Positions 14,241-22,524 are shown, counted from the stretch's first letter. The stretch: 64,000 bases of DNA from Cupriavidus nantongensis (GCF_001598055.1 NZ_CP014844.1:1664947-1728946), one strand, 5' to 3'. A program made the numbers and translations. The notes: generated by a model from the letters alone, not told the origin.

Positions 14241-14465
14241 ATGGAAAAGCTCAAAACATTCCTCATGACCATCCCCAAGGAGGAACGCGCCCCCTTCGCG
14301 GAGCGCTGTGGGACAACTTGGCCGTTCTTAAGGAACGTCATGTACGGCCAGCGCACCCCTGGTGAAAAGCTATGCGTGGCGCTGGAGCGTGAATCCGGTA
14401 AGGCGGTCACTCGCAGAGATCTGCGCAACGATTGGTTTGAGATCTGGCCGGAGCTGGCCGCCTAG
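14241..14465 (+). CDS. Cro-like DNA-binding protein
   Basis: 74 residues from ATG 14241, MEKLKTFLMTIPKEERAPFA. Predicted five-helix HTH fold with AERCGTTWPFLRNVMYGQRTP as turn and recognition region and RESGKAVTRRDLRNDW near the end, similar to YdaS/Cro-type regulators. It is the first gene of the rightward operon and divergent from the repressor. An upstream ATG (14202) lies within the operators and is less likely. Confidence 0.7.
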   Translation: MEKLKTFLMTIPKEERAPFAERCGTTWPFLRNVMYGQRTPGEKLCVALERESGKAVTRRDLRNDWFEIWPELAA

Positions 14466-14576
14466 CCGGAGCCAGCGATGCTGAAGCGCGTTTGCTCATT
14501 GCTTCGGCAGGCACTGGCGATCCCGCCTCTTGCCCAAATCGGGTGTGGAGATTCGGCGGCGAGGGGAGCACGTGCC

Positions 14577-14786
14577 TTAGTCCTTCGGCGGCAGGTCGAT
14601 GTACTGACCGAGCAGCGCTCGGACCTCCGCGATCTTCTTTCGCATCATGGTCTTCCACGGATCTTCGTAGATGACCTGGCCGCCGCAGAGAGGACACGGC
14701 GAGCCTTCCTTGGCCTCGCTGGACTGGAGGCAGGTGTAGCAGTGCCAGGCGCGACGATCGTCTGGTGGTTTCTTGGCTGAGGGCAT
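14577..14786 (-). CDS. Zinc-ribbon protein, antisense to the early operon
   Basis: 69 residues, MPSAKKPPDDRRAWHCYTCL, with CYTC at residues 16-19 and CPLCGG at about 31-36 forming one zinc ribbon, then a basic amphipathic helix (TMMRKKIAEVRALLGQYI). It lies on the minus strand between the Cro-like and CII-like genes. The protein-like composition supports it, but no ribosome-binding site is clear. Rightward transcription from PR would run across it. Confidence 0.45.
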   Translation of the reverse strand: MPSAKKPPDDRRAWHCYTCLQSSEAKEGSPCPLCGGQVIYEDPWKTMMRKKIAEVRALLGQYIDLPPKD

Positions 14787-14863
14787 GGCGGTAGCGGTCC
14801 ATGGCTTGTGCTGGGCAGTTTAGCGGCATCGCTTCGATGCCTTTCTTTTTACGGGAGAACCAA

Positions 14864-15283
14864 GTGTCAACTCCAGTGTCAAGTGTTGCCACTCAAACAG
14901 AGTTGCCGCTGATGTGCTTGATGGAGAAGCCGCGCGCCATTGAGCAAGGTGTCATCTCGTCCATCTCCGACGAGTCCAGCCTGATCCGCAAGGCAATCGA
15001 ACTGAGTCGATTCAAGTTCATGGAGAAGACCTATGCGGGCTACCTGGGGCTGTCGCCGTCTCAGTTCTCCAAGATCAAGCACGGCCGTGACGGCGCCGGG
15101 AAGGTCTGGCATCTGCCCATCACCGCCATTGCGCGCTTCGAATGCCTGGTCGGCCATACGCTGCTGACGCAGTGGATCACCTACCAGCGAGACCTGATGT
15201 TCAGCGACGACCTGCGCGAGCTGCATGATGCGGAGCAGAAGGCCGCGGCGCTGCGGGCCAAGCTCCTCGGGAGGGCGGCATGA
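14864..15283 (+). CDS. CII-like transcriptional regulator
   Basis: 139 residues from GTG 14864, which follows GGGAGAA by 7 nt; the open frame extends further upstream but without such a site. An HTH region is visible: FMEKTYAGYLGLSPSQFSKI, then KHGRDGAGKVWHLPITAIAR. A long C-terminal helix (DLRELHDAEQKAAALRAKLL) could mediate oligomerisation. Position after cro and before replication genes is that of lambda cII. The CII role is inferred from position and HTH. Confidence 0.6.
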   Translation: MSTPVSSVATQTELPLMCLMEKPRAIEQGVISSISDESSLIRKAIELSRFKFMEKTYAGYLGLSPSQFSKIKHGRDGAGKVWHLPITAIARFECLVGHTLLTQWITYQRDLMFSDDLRELHDAEQKAAALRAKLLGRAA

Positions 15284-15441
15284 ATGCGCGCAACCTTCAA
15301 AAGGCGCAGCGCGCCTGGATCAACGAGCTGCTGCACAGGATGACCATGGCCAATACCCAAGCCGTGCGTGTCCAGCTGTGCGCGGAACTCAAGCGGGAAA
15401 TTGCCGAGCTGCTGGAAGGGCAAGTAGGGAGCAAGCAGTAA
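15280..15441 (+). CDS. Short helical phage protein (53 aa)
   Basis: MNARNLQKAQRAWINELLHR to TAA 15439-15441. ATG 15280 overlaps the upstream stop (ATGA), and its stop overlaps the start of the replication gene (TAATG), so it is coupled on both sides. It is amphipathic helical; function unknown. Confidence 0.6.
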   Translation: MNARNLQKAQRAWINELLHRMTMANTQAVRVQLCAELKREIAELLEGQVGSKQ

Positions 15442-16397
15442 TGGCTAAGGATGTCACGAAGCCACCGCAGAAGAACCGGTACCGAAAGATCGAGGTGCGC
15501 ATGTGGGGGGACGAGAAGTTCCGCAACCTGTCCCCGTTGCAGCCTAGCGGTCAGGGCCTATGGGTCTTTCTGTTGACCGGCCCGCACACCGGGCCCATCC
15601 CCGGCCTGTTCCGAGCCGGGCGCGCGGCGATGGCGGAAGAACTGGACTGGGACGTGGAAGCCTTCGAGGAAGCCTTCGGGGAAGTCTTCCAGCAAGGTAT
15701 GGCGAAAGCCGACTGGAAGGCTAAGGTGGTGTGGATTCCGAACGCGATCCACTGCAATCGGCCCGAGTCTCCGAACGTGGTGCTGTCCTGGGGTGGAGAG
15801 TGGGACTTGATCCCAGAGTGCGACCTTAAGCGGGAAGCCTACGAAGCCCTGAAAGCCAGCATCTACGCGCTCGGAGAGGGTTTCGCAAAGGCATTCGACA
15901 AGGCTTTCGGTAAGCCTTCCGAAAAGCCTTCCACAAAGCCTACTGGCAAGACATGCCCTAATCAGGAACAGGAGCAGGAGCAGGAGCAGGAGCAGGATAA
16001 AAGAAGTAACCCTGACGGGTTACTCGTCGACAGCGACCCCGCTGACGACTTCGTCCTCGGCGAAGGCGGGGGAAAGGCAACTCGCCCTGACTGCCCGCAT
16101 CAGGAAATCATCGCCCTGTACCACGAGATTCTGCCGATGTGCCCGTCCATCCGCGAGTGGAAAGGCGCGCGTCAGGCGAACCTGCGCACTCGTTGGAACG
16201 AGGATCCCAAGCGGCAGAACCTCGACTACTGGCGGACCTTCTTCACCTACGTTGCAGAGTCCAAGTTCCTCACGGGTCGAGCGAAGACGCAGGAAGGCCG
16301 CAAGCCATTCCTTGCCAGCCTGGACTGGATCGTGAAGGCCGAGAACTTCACCAAGATCCGTGAGGAGCGCTACCACAACGAGGAATCCGCGCCATGA
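15441..16397 (+). CDS. Phage replication initiator (O-like)
   Basis: 318 residues, MAKDVTKPPQKNRYRKIEVR. N-terminal winged-helix-like domain (residues ~12-125: VRMWGDEKFRNLSPLQPSGQ, GPIPGLFRAGRAAMAEELDW), an acidic linker with an (EQ)n tract at 175-186, and a C-terminal domain (IALYHEILPMCPSIREWKGA, KPFLASLDWIVKAENFTKI) typical of phage replication proteins that recruit the helicase. It would bind the origin and load DnaB, which is encoded 480 bp downstream. The origin may be within this gene: imperfect GCCTTCCGAAAAGCC-type repeats occur near 15900-15945. The CAGGAG microsatellite could vary in length. Confidence 0.75.
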   Translation: MAKDVTKPPQKNRYRKIEVRMWGDEKFRNLSPLQPSGQGLWVFLLTGPHTGPIPGLFRAGRAAMAEELDWDVEAFEEAFGEVFQQGMAKADWKAKVVWIPNAIHCNRPESPNVVLSWGGEWDLIPECDLKREAYEALKASIYALGEGFAKAFDKAFGKPSEKPSTKPTGKTCPNQEQEQEQEQEQDKRSNPDGLLVDSDPADDFVLGEGGGKATRPDCPHQEIIALYHEILPMCPSIREWKGARQANLRTRWNEDPKRQNLDYWRTFFTYVAESKFLTGRAKTQEGRKPFLASLDWIVKAENFTKIREERYHNEESAP

Positions 16398-16399
16398 GC

Positions 16400-16669
16400 C
16401 TATTCCTCGCTCGGTGGGCGCAACAGCTTGTCCTGGATGCCGGCTCGGCTGTCGCGTATGTCCTGAACGCGACGGGCAACATCGCGAGCTTCAATCTCGT
16501 CGGTGAAGAGGCCAAGCACCGTGCTGCTCGGCAGCGGCTTCATTGCCTGAAAGGCTTTCACGTTTTCGCGAACCAGATCCTTCACTTCGATGACGGTCAC
16601 TGCGAATCGCGACGGCGCTTCGTAGTTCTCAGCCAGAACGGCCCACAATTTTTTGGAGATTCCTGACAT
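16400..16669 (-). CDS. Antisense hypothetical protein in replication operon
   Basis: 89 residues, MSGISKKLWAVLAENYEAPS. A rightward frame of similar length exists on the other strand, but the minus-strand product has better codon use and composition (SRFAVTVIEVKDLVRENVKAF, VLGLFTDEIEARDVARRVQD). It is head-to-head with the next rightward gene and overlaps its start by 2 bp. No clear ribosome-binding site. Function unknown. Confidence 0.5.
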   Translation of the reverse strand: MSGISKKLWAVLAENYEAPSRFAVTVIEVKDLVRENVKAFQAMKPLPSSTVLGLFTDEIEARDVARRVQDIRDSRAGIQDKLLRPPSEE

Positions 16670-16880
16670 GTTCGACGGACGTGTTGTTTGGTTGCATGAC
16701 GACGATTTTAAGCCCGAGCTGATTCACGACGAATCAACGCCGGTCCAGTACCGTCTGAAGCCCGAGGCTTTTGACGCGTCGTTGACTGCCCACTTCCTGG
16801 TGTGGGGCGATCGGATCGTCAAGAACCGGCATGGAAAGACTGGCGAAATCACCGCCGAGTACAGCGGGGCGCCGGTATGA
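16668..16880 (+). CDS. Small hypothetical protein upstream of dnaB
   Basis: 70 residues from ATG 16668, MFDGRVVWLHDDDFKPELIH; GGAG 9 nt upstream decides this start over ATG 16653. It ends in an ATGA overlap with dnaB. Sequence suggests a small beta-rich protein (FLVWGDRIVKNRHGKTGEIT). Function unknown. Confidence 0.6.
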   Translation: MFDGRVVWLHDDDFKPELIHDESTPVQYRLKPEAFDASLTAHFLVWGDRIVKNRHGKTGEITAEYSGAPV

Positions 16881-18268
16881 ACGCCCCCGACGATTTCCCG
16901 CAGCCCCGCGCGCTGTTCAGCATCGAGGCAGAGCAGGCGGTGCTGGGTGGTCTGATGCTCGACAACGGCGCAATCGACCGCATCAACGGCTTGGAGCCGG
17001 CGCACTTCTACCGCGACGACCACCGGGAGGTGTTTGGCGCAATCTACCGCCTGGTGTTGGCCAACCGTCCTGCCGACGTCGTGACCGTGTTCGAGGCGTT
17101 GCAATCGCAGGGCAAATCCGAGCGCTGCGGCGGACTGGGTTACCTGACCGACCTAGCGCAGCGCACACCCAGCGCGGCGAACATTGCCCGCTACGCCGAA
17201 ATCGTCCGGGACCGCGCGCTGCTGCGCGAGACTGCTGTGGCCGCACGCAAAGTGCTTGAGCTCGTCGAGTCGCCGGGCCCGACGAAAGGGGCAGAAGCCG
17301 TCGATCGCGCGCAAGGGCTATTCGCGGACCTTGCGCAGGTCGGCGTGCGCCGTGGGCCGAAGATGATCGGCGAGCTGATGGAGTCGGTCATCACGCAGGT
17401 CGACGAGCGGTACCACAGCGGGATCGAACCCGGCATATCAACCGGCATCGAATCCATCGACCGCGCGCTGAACGGCGGTCTGCATGCCGGCAACCTGGTT
17501 ATCGTCGCCGGGCGTCCCTCAATGGGGAAGACTGCGCTAACCACTGACATCGGCCTGAACATAGCGGACGCCGGCCTAAGCGTCCTGTTGGACTCCATGG
17601 AGATGTCCGACGCCGAGATCGTTGCGCGCGCATTGGCCAACCGCGGTCGCATCAACCTGTCGGCACTTCTGCGCGGGCGCCTGGAGGACAGCGACTGGCC
17701 CCGCCTGACCTGGGCGGTGCAAAACATGGGCGACATGCGTTTTGCCATCGATGACACGCCCGCGATGTCGCTGCTCGAGGTGAAGACCAAGGCTAAAGCC
17801 CACAAGCGCAAGCATGGGCTGGACCTGCTGATCGTCGATTACCTGGGCCTCATGTCCGGCGGCGAAGAAAAGATGCGCACCCAGCAGATCGGCGCCTATT
17901 CGCGCGGCCTGAAGGCGCTGGCCAAGGAACTGGACATTCCTGTGGTTGCGCTGTCGCAGCTCAGCCGAAAGAACGAGGAACGCCCAGACAAGCGGCCCAT
18001 GCTGTCGGACCTGCGCGACTCCGGGGACATCGAGCAAGACGCCGACGTGGTGCTTTTCGTGCACCGGCCAGAGATGTACGACCCGAACAACGAGGCGCTG
18101 AAGGGTTACGCCGAGGTGCTGATTCGCAAAAACCGGAATGGAGCGCTCTGCGACGTGCCGTTGCTCTACAAGGGGCCAGTGACCAAGTTCGAGGATTGGA
18201 CGGGCCCGCTGCCGATGGTTTCTGCCGGCGCGGCGGCGCGCAAGCGCGGCATCGCCGCGGATCTGTGA
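16877..18268 (+). CDS. dnaB: Replicative DNA helicase DnaB
   Basis: 463 residues, MNAPDDFPQPRALFSIEAEQ. N-terminal DnaB domain (residues 10-115: EQAVLGGLML, PAHFYRDDHREVFGAI), linker, then the RecA-like ATPase with Walker A GRPSMGKT (212-219), MEMS (241-244), Walker B LLIVDYLGL (317-325) and VVALSQLSR followed by RPMLSDLRDSGDIEQDADVV. It is a complete hexameric 5'-3' helicase of normal length, acting at the fork after loading by the initiator encoded upstream. Confidence 0.93.
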   Translation: MNAPDDFPQPRALFSIEAEQAVLGGLMLDNGAIDRINGLEPAHFYRDDHREVFGAIYRLVLANRPADVVTVFEALQSQGKSERCGGLGYLTDLAQRTPSAANIARYAEIVRDRALLRETAVAARKVLELVESPGPTKGAEAVDRAQGLFADLAQVGVRRGPKMIGELMESVITQVDERYHSGIEPGISTGIESIDRALNGGLHAGNLVIVAGRPSMGKTALTTDIGLNIADAGLSVLLDSMEMSDAEIVARALANRGRINLSALLRGRLEDSDWPRLTWAVQNMGDMRFAIDDTPAMSLLEVKTKAKAHKRKHGLDLLIVDYLGLMSGGEEKMRTQQIGAYSRGLKALAKELDIPVVALSQLSRKNEERPDKRPMLSDLRDSGDIEQDADVVLFVHRPEMYDPNNEALKGYAEVLIRKNRNGALCDVPLLYKGPVTKFEDWTGPLPMVSAGAAARKRGIAADL

Positions 18269-18275
18269 GGACAGC

Positions 18276-18821
18276 ATGAGCGACTTCTTCGAAACCGCGA
18301 CCGCCACGGAAGCGCCTGATTCGCAAGGGAATGTCCCCGCAGCGTTGGGTACGCCGGCCTGCAACCTGAACATCCTGGCCATCGACATCGGCACCACCAC
18401 CGGCTGGGCGCTGGGCATGCACGACGGCGCGCTGCACAGCGGTAGCGAGTCCTTCGCGCCCCGCCGCAACGACGGGCCCGGCCAGCGCTGGCTGAAGTTC
18501 TCTGCGTGGCTCGGCGAGCGCGCGCGGCAGGCCGGCGAGATCCACGCCGTCTACTACGAGCTGGTGCTGCGCCACACCGCGGTGCAGGCCGCGCACGTGT
18601 ACGGCGGATTCGAGGCGCACCTGCAGGCTTGGGCCGACCGCAACCGGATCCGCCTGGTCGGTGTCCCGGTGCCAGTAATAAAAAAGGCGGCGACGGGGAA
18701 GGGCAACGCCGACAAGGACGCCATGATCGCCGCCATGCGCGCGCGCGGCTATCGAGTGGTCGACGACAACCACGCCGACGCGCTGGCTCTGCTCGAGCAC
18801 GCCCGCAAGCAGGAGGCCTGA
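18276..18821 (+). CDS. RuvC-like Holliday junction resolvase
   Basis: 181 residues. A ribonuclease-H-like fold is indicated by LNILAIDIGTTTGWAL (Asp37), AVYYELV (Glu95) and VVDDNHADALALL (Asp163/164 and Asp168), the acidic cluster that binds metal in RuvC-type enzymes. Such phage resolvases debranch recombination and replication intermediates before packaging. It lies 7 bp after dnaB. The first ~28 residues are low-complexity and may be a tail. Confidence 0.8.
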   Translation: MSDFFETATATEAPDSQGNVPAALGTPACNLNILAIDIGTTTGWALGMHDGALHSGSESFAPRRNDGPGQRWLKFSAWLGERARQAGEIHAVYYELVLRHTAVQAAHVYGGFEAHLQAWADRNRIRLVGVPVPVIKKAATGKGNADKDAMIAAMRARGYRVVDDNHADALALLEHARKQEA

Positions 18822-18823
18822 CC

Positions 18824-19387
18824 ATGCCGCGTTGGACTCCCAAAGAGGAACAGAAGCTGCGCGAACTGGTGGCCACTGGCCAGTCGTATCGCGTGATCGG
18901 GGCTCATCTGGGTCGCGCCGGTGACACGGTGTTTGCCAAGGCCAAGGCGATGGGGCTCGGCCCGAAGCCGCTTACCGGCGAACGCTCGCCCACCTGGATC
19001 GCCATCCTGCGGATCTGTGCCGACGGGATTCCGCGCACGGTGCATGAGTTAGCCATGGCCACCGGCGCAGCGCGGCACACCGTCGAATGCTTGTTCTGGG
19101 AGCGGAAGAAGTCGAAGCAGGCGCACGTGGCGCGCTGGCTGGCCGGCCACGGGGCGCCGGTGCCGTACTGGCTGCCGGTACCGGGGCGGAGCGCACGTCG
19201 GCCATCGACGCTGACACCGGCTGAGGTGTCGAAGCGCTTCCGCGACCGGCTCCGCGAGAACGACCCAATTGCATACCGCGCCTACCTGGCACGGGCTACA
19301 ACGCGCGCCGCGCTGAAGGCTGGGAAGGTGAAGCCGCAGCACGCCGTAGTGCGCGCGCTTTTTGGAATGGGAGGAACCAGAACATGA
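18824..19387 (+). CDS. Helix-turn-helix protein (SANT/Myb-like start)
   Basis: 187 residues, MPRWTPKEEQKLRELVATGQ; AGGAGG 8 nt upstream supports the start. Residues 1-45 look like a SANT/Myb or GcrA-type HTH (SYRVIGAHLGRAGDTVFAKA), residues 60-105 like a second HTH (GIPRTVHELAMATGAARHTV), and the C-terminus is very basic. This suggests DNA binding; its target is unknown. Confidence 0.6.
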   Translation: MPRWTPKEEQKLRELVATGQSYRVIGAHLGRAGDTVFAKAKAMGLGPKPLTGERSPTWIAILRICADGIPRTVHELAMATGAARHTVECLFWERKKSKQAHVARWLAGHGAPVPYWLPVPGRSARRPSTLTPAEVSKRFRDRLRENDPIAYRAYLARATTRAALKAGKVKPQHAVVRALFGMGGTRT

Positions 19388-19485
19388 GCAACTGGAACGG
19401 ATAATGCTGCTACTGCGGTGCGATCGGCCACCGGCCCGAGAACTGCCGCTGGAATCGCGGCGTGCGATTGGCGAGGCCGCTATGA
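19384..19485 (+). pseudogene. Zinc-knuckle protein gene broken by a stop codon
   Basis: ATG 19384 overlaps the preceding stop region and opens MSNWNG, then TAA (19402-19404). The same frame continues CCYCGAIGHRPENCRWN, containing a canonical zinc knuckle C-x2-C-x4-H-x4-C, and ends in TGA 19483-19485, which overlaps the next ATG as ATGA. The intact coupling on both ends and the knuckle indicate a former or readthrough gene of about 33 codons. Confidence 0.5.
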
Positions 19486-19682
19486 GCAACGGTCACGGAA
19501 CCTGCTTGAAGTGCCGGGGCGATGTTCAGGTGTTCGGCTCGCGCTGGTGCCAAGAATGTTGGTACCCCGGAATCGACGACGGCTACCAGCGGTACCGCGA
19601 TCTGATCGAGGAAGGGCACTCGCGCTACCAGGCGAAGGTCATGTCTGGCTGGGGCGATCCGGACGAAGCGAGGGACGACTGA
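19482..19682 (+). CDS. Small zinc-finger protein
   Basis: 66 residues, MSNGHGTCLKCRGDVQVFGS, with CLKC (8-11) and CQEC (23-26) as zinc ligands, followed by an acidic helical tail (YQRYRDLIEEGHSRYQAKVM). A longer in-frame start at 19404 exists, but the ATGA overlap with the zinc-knuckle frame favours 19482. Its neighbour downstream is ninB. The role is unknown. Confidence 0.6.
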   Translation: MSNGHGTCLKCRGDVQVFGSRWCQECWYPGIDDGYQRYRDLIEEGHSRYQAKVMSGWGDPDEARDD

Positions 19683-19684
19683 CC

Positions 19685-20104
19685 ATGGCAGCGCTATACC
19701 GCGAGTTCACCCTCAAGTCGCCCGGCATCTGGCCGACGGTGCTCGCGTTCATCAAGGCCAATGCCGCAGCGTGCGCCGACAAGGGTAGCCCGCTGCGCAT
19801 CATCGTGACGGCCGAGGAACGGCGGCGCACGACCGAGCAGAACGCCTTCTACTTCGGCCCGGTGCTGCGCGACATCGAGGAGCAGGCCTGGATCGACGGG
19901 CAACAGTTCAAACGCGCCACCTGGCACGAGTACTTCGCAGACATGTTCGCGCCGAAGGTTGAGATTGCGCTGCCCGATGGCCGGTTGTTCACGCGGCGGA
20001 AGTCGACGTCGGAGTTCAGTGTCGGCGAATTCAGCGAATACGTGGCCAAAGTGCAGGCGCACGCGGCCAACGAGTTTGGAGTCGCGTTTGACGGCGTGCA
20101 GTGA
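19685..20104 (+). CDS. ninB: NinB-family recombination protein
   Basis: 139 residues, MAALYREFTLKSPGIWPTVL. The core RIIVTAEERRRTTEQNAFYF, WHEYFADMFAPKVEIALPDG and TSEFSVGEFSEYVAKVQAHA are characteristic of NinB (lambda Orf). Lambda NinB binds ssDNA and SSB and can substitute for RecFOR in recombination. Length and order (after replication genes, within a nin-like region that also holds ninX) agree. Confidence 0.85.
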   Translation: MAALYREFTLKSPGIWPTVLAFIKANAAACADKGSPLRIIVTAEERRRTTEQNAFYFGPVLRDIEEQAWIDGQQFKRATWHEYFADMFAPKVEIALPDGRLFTRRKSTSEFSVGEFSEYVAKVQAHAANEFGVAFDGVQ

Positions 20105-20139
20105 CCTGTCAAATGACCATCAAATAGGGGAACCATTCG

Positions 20140-21021
20140 ATGCAATACAACCGCTTGACCGACAACGATCGCCGCTTCGGCCCCTTTGACCTTGGCCAGC
20201 GCCACACGGACTGGCGCCCGATCAGCCTGGTCTTGCAGTCGGGGAGCGGGGAGCACCTGGGCTGCGCTCTCATTGCGCGTGCCTTTGGCTGGACGCTTCG
20301 CCTTCGCCTGCCGCAGATCATCAAGCCGTTCGAGATTCGGCACAAGGCCGAGACGTGGGACGCGGCCACCATCGAGCGGATGGGTCGTGACTGGTGGGCC
20401 GAGGTGTTCCCGTGCGAATACGGCTTCAGCGTCGACGATGGCTTCCTGCAGGTGTACCTCGGTCCGCAGACGCACGACAGCCTCACGACCAAGAGCTGGT
20501 GCAAGCACCTGCCCTGGACGCAATGGCGCTTCATCCGGTTCAGCCTCTTCGGACTGGACGGCGAGCATCTGCGTACGTGGCTCGAGCCCAAGCGCCGCAA
20601 GCTCGATGGCAGCGGCTACGACCGATTCACCCAGCAGCGCGAGTTCGAAAAGACGATGCCCAAGGCGGTGTTCGAGATCGAGGACTACGACGGCAAGCGC
20701 ATCCAGGCCACCACGCACATCGAGGAGAGCGAATGGCGATTCGGCGAAGGCTGGTTCAAGTGGCTGTCGCTGTTCTGCCGCCCGAAAGTCCGCCGCTCGC
20801 TGTCCATCGACTTCGACAGCGAGGTCGGCCCGGAGAAGGGCTCGTGGAAGGGCGGACTGATGGGCACCGGCATCGACATGCTGCCCGGCGAGCTGCACGA
20901 GGAAGCCTTCCGCCGCTACTGCGAGGACGAGCTCAACAGCAAGTATCGGAAGTACCGCATCACTTTCGTTCGACGCGTGGATGCGTCAGCGCCAAACGAA
21001 GGGGGAAAGGTAAATGGCTGA
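20140..21021 (+). CDS. Conserved hypothetical phage protein (293 aa)
   Basis: MQYNRLTDNDRRFGPFDLGQ. Aromatic-rich and soluble, with motifs DWWAEVFPCEYGFSVDDGFL and GPEKGSWKGGLMGTGIDMLP. I recognise the general type from other Burkholderiales phages, but not a function. Its stop lies 5 bp inside the start region of the Gp37/Gp68 gene (8-bp overlap), so it is co-expressed. Confidence 0.65.
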   Translation: MQYNRLTDNDRRFGPFDLGQRHTDWRPISLVLQSGSGEHLGCALIARAFGWTLRLRLPQIIKPFEIRHKAETWDAATIERMGRDWWAEVFPCEYGFSVDDGFLQVYLGPQTHDSLTTKSWCKHLPWTQWRFIRFSLFGLDGEHLRTWLEPKRRKLDGSGYDRFTQQREFEKTMPKAVFEIEDYDGKRIQATTHIEESEWRFGEGWFKWLSLFCRPKVRRSLSIDFDSEVGPEKGSWKGGLMGTGIDMLPGELHEEAFRRYCEDELNSKYRKYRITFVRRVDASAPNEGGKVNG

Positions 21022-22195
21022 GAACTCAACCATCGAATGGACCGATCACACGTTCAATCCATTTATCGGGTGCACGAAGGTCGGTCCCGGCTGCGACAAT
21101 TGCTACGCAGAGCACCTGATGGACAAGCGAATGCATAAGGTCGTCTGGGGCCCGCACGGCGAGCGCGTCCGCACCAGCGCTGCCAACTGGCGCAAGCCGT
21201 TGGCTTGGAATGCCCGGCACGAATCCTTCTTCGCGGAGCATGGTCGCCGGCAGCGCGTCTTCTGCGCCTCGCTGGCTGACGTGTTTGACAACGCCGTCAG
21301 CGTCCAATGGCGCTATGACTTGCTGCGCTTGATTATGGACACGCCCAATCTAGACTGGCTTCTGCTGACGAAGCGGATCGGCAATGCAGAGCCAATGCTC
21401 GAACAGTCCATGCGCGCGCTCACGCACGGGCGCGAAGGATGGCGCGATAACTACCTGCCCAACGTCTGGCTGGGCGCCACCATCGTCAACCAGGCCGAGG
21501 CTGACCGCGACATCCCGAAGCTAGTGGAGATCCCGGCGCGCGTGCGCTTCCTCTCCATGGAGCCGCTGCTTGGTCCCGTCGATATTGCGAAATGGCTAGA
21601 GCCTTGGACGTGCTCGGACTGCGCGTACCACGGCAGCGAGAACGATAGCGGCGCCTGTATGTGCGCCGATTGCGGCATCGAGGCGCAGTACGACGAGTCG
21701 ATCGGTAGTGCCCGGTGCGCGCAGTGCAGCAAGGACGATGGTACATCCGACGATGTTGGCGACACCTGCCCTAAGTGCGCAAGCGTCAGAGGATGGGGTC
21801 GCGACTACGGCTTCAAGTTTGACAGCGAGAAAAAGCTATTGGACTGGATCATCGTGGGTGGGGAAAGTGGCCTCGGAGCGCGGCCGATGCATCCCGACTG
21901 GGCCCGGAGCCTGCGCGACCAGTGCGCAGCGGCCGGCGTGCCGCTCCTGTTTAAGCAGTGGGGTGAGTATCTGCCGTGGACGCATTTCAATGTTGCCAAG
22001 ATCGATGACCCGCCCGAGCAAACGCGATTCGGCACCATGGAGTGGCAAGACGACCATTGGGAGCACGTCGGCTATCCGACCTGGGCGGATTCCGCGGACG
22101 GCGTGATCGACGACTTGCAGTGCATGGGGCGCGTCGGCAAGAAGGCCGCCGGCCGCCTGCTGGACGGCGTGCAGCACGATGGATTCCCGGTATGA
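21014..22195 (+). CDS. Gp37/Gp68 family protein (DUF5131) with zinc insert
   Basis: 393 residues. N-terminal IEWTDHTFNPFIGCTKVGPG and CDNCYAEHL give the three conserved Cys (20, 27, 30), then FCASLADVFDN, LDWLLLTKRIGN, LPNVWLGATIVNQAEAD, RFLSMEPLLG, and near the end IIVGGESGLGARPMHPDWAR. These define the phage Gp37/Gp68 family, which has a TIM-barrel, radical-SAM-like look; its reaction is unknown. Residues ~199-259 are an insertion with four CxxC motifs, an apparent double zinc ribbon. ATG 21014 overlaps the upstream gene. Confidence 0.8.
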   Translation: MAENSTIEWTDHTFNPFIGCTKVGPGCDNCYAEHLMDKRMHKVVWGPHGERVRTSAANWRKPLAWNARHESFFAEHGRRQRVFCASLADVFDNAVSVQWRYDLLRLIMDTPNLDWLLLTKRIGNAEPMLEQSMRALTHGREGWRDNYLPNVWLGATIVNQAEADRDIPKLVEIPARVRFLSMEPLLGPVDIAKWLEPWTCSDCAYHGSENDSGACMCADCGIEAQYDESIGSARCAQCSKDDGTSDDVGDTCPKCASVRGWGRDYGFKFDSEKKLLDWIIVGGESGLGARPMHPDWARSLRDQCAAAGVPLLFKQWGEYLPWTHFNVAKIDDPPEQTRFGTMEWQDDHWEHVGYPTWADSADGVIDDLQCMGRVGKKAAGRLLDGVQHDGFPV

Positions 22196-22524
22196 GCGCC
22201 GCCGGATCGAAGCACCTGAAGCGGCTGACGCCCATGGTGCCGGGCGAAATGCAACCGGTGTTGTGGCCTGACGGCAAGGTCCGGGAAGGGTTCTATAGCG
22301 GCGAGGCGACTCACGGCCGTGGCTTTCCGCAGTGGGCGCTGCAGCTATTCGGCGGCAATAAGGCGCATTGGTTTCTGGAGATGAATAGTACGCCAGACAA
22401 GCGTTCGCTTTGCGGGCGCGTGTGGTCGTCTCCGGCCCAGCTTCACCTGCCGGGCAACTACCCGCGCTGCAAGGCCTGTGAGAAGGCGCGGGAGGCGCAG
22501 CAGCGCGCGGGGGTGATGCCATGA
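22192..22524 (+). CDS. Small hypothetical protein with CxxC
   Basis: 110 residues from ATG 22192 (ATGA overlap). MSAAGSKHLKRLTPMVPGEM; a C-terminal LCGR and CKACEKAREAQQR, where cysteines could bind zinc. Trp-rich centre (FPQWALQLFGGNKAHWFLEM). Coupled to genes on both sides. Function unknown. Confidence 0.6.
   Translation: MSAAGSKHLKRLTPMVPGEMQPVLWPDGKVREGFYSGEATHGRGFPQWALQLFGGNKAHWFLEMNSTPDKRSLCGRVWSSPAQLHLPGNYPRCKACEKAREAQQRAGVMP

Noticed and set aside
15900..16000. Repeats and CAGGAG microsatellite as a CRISPR-like or regulatory array
   Set aside because: They encode the acidic (EQ)n linker of the replication protein; at most part of an origin within the gene.
16394..16666. Rightward 90-codon frame with ATGA coupling to the replication gene
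   Set aside because: Despite the overlap, its composition is poor; the minus-strand frame over the same bases is more protein-like.
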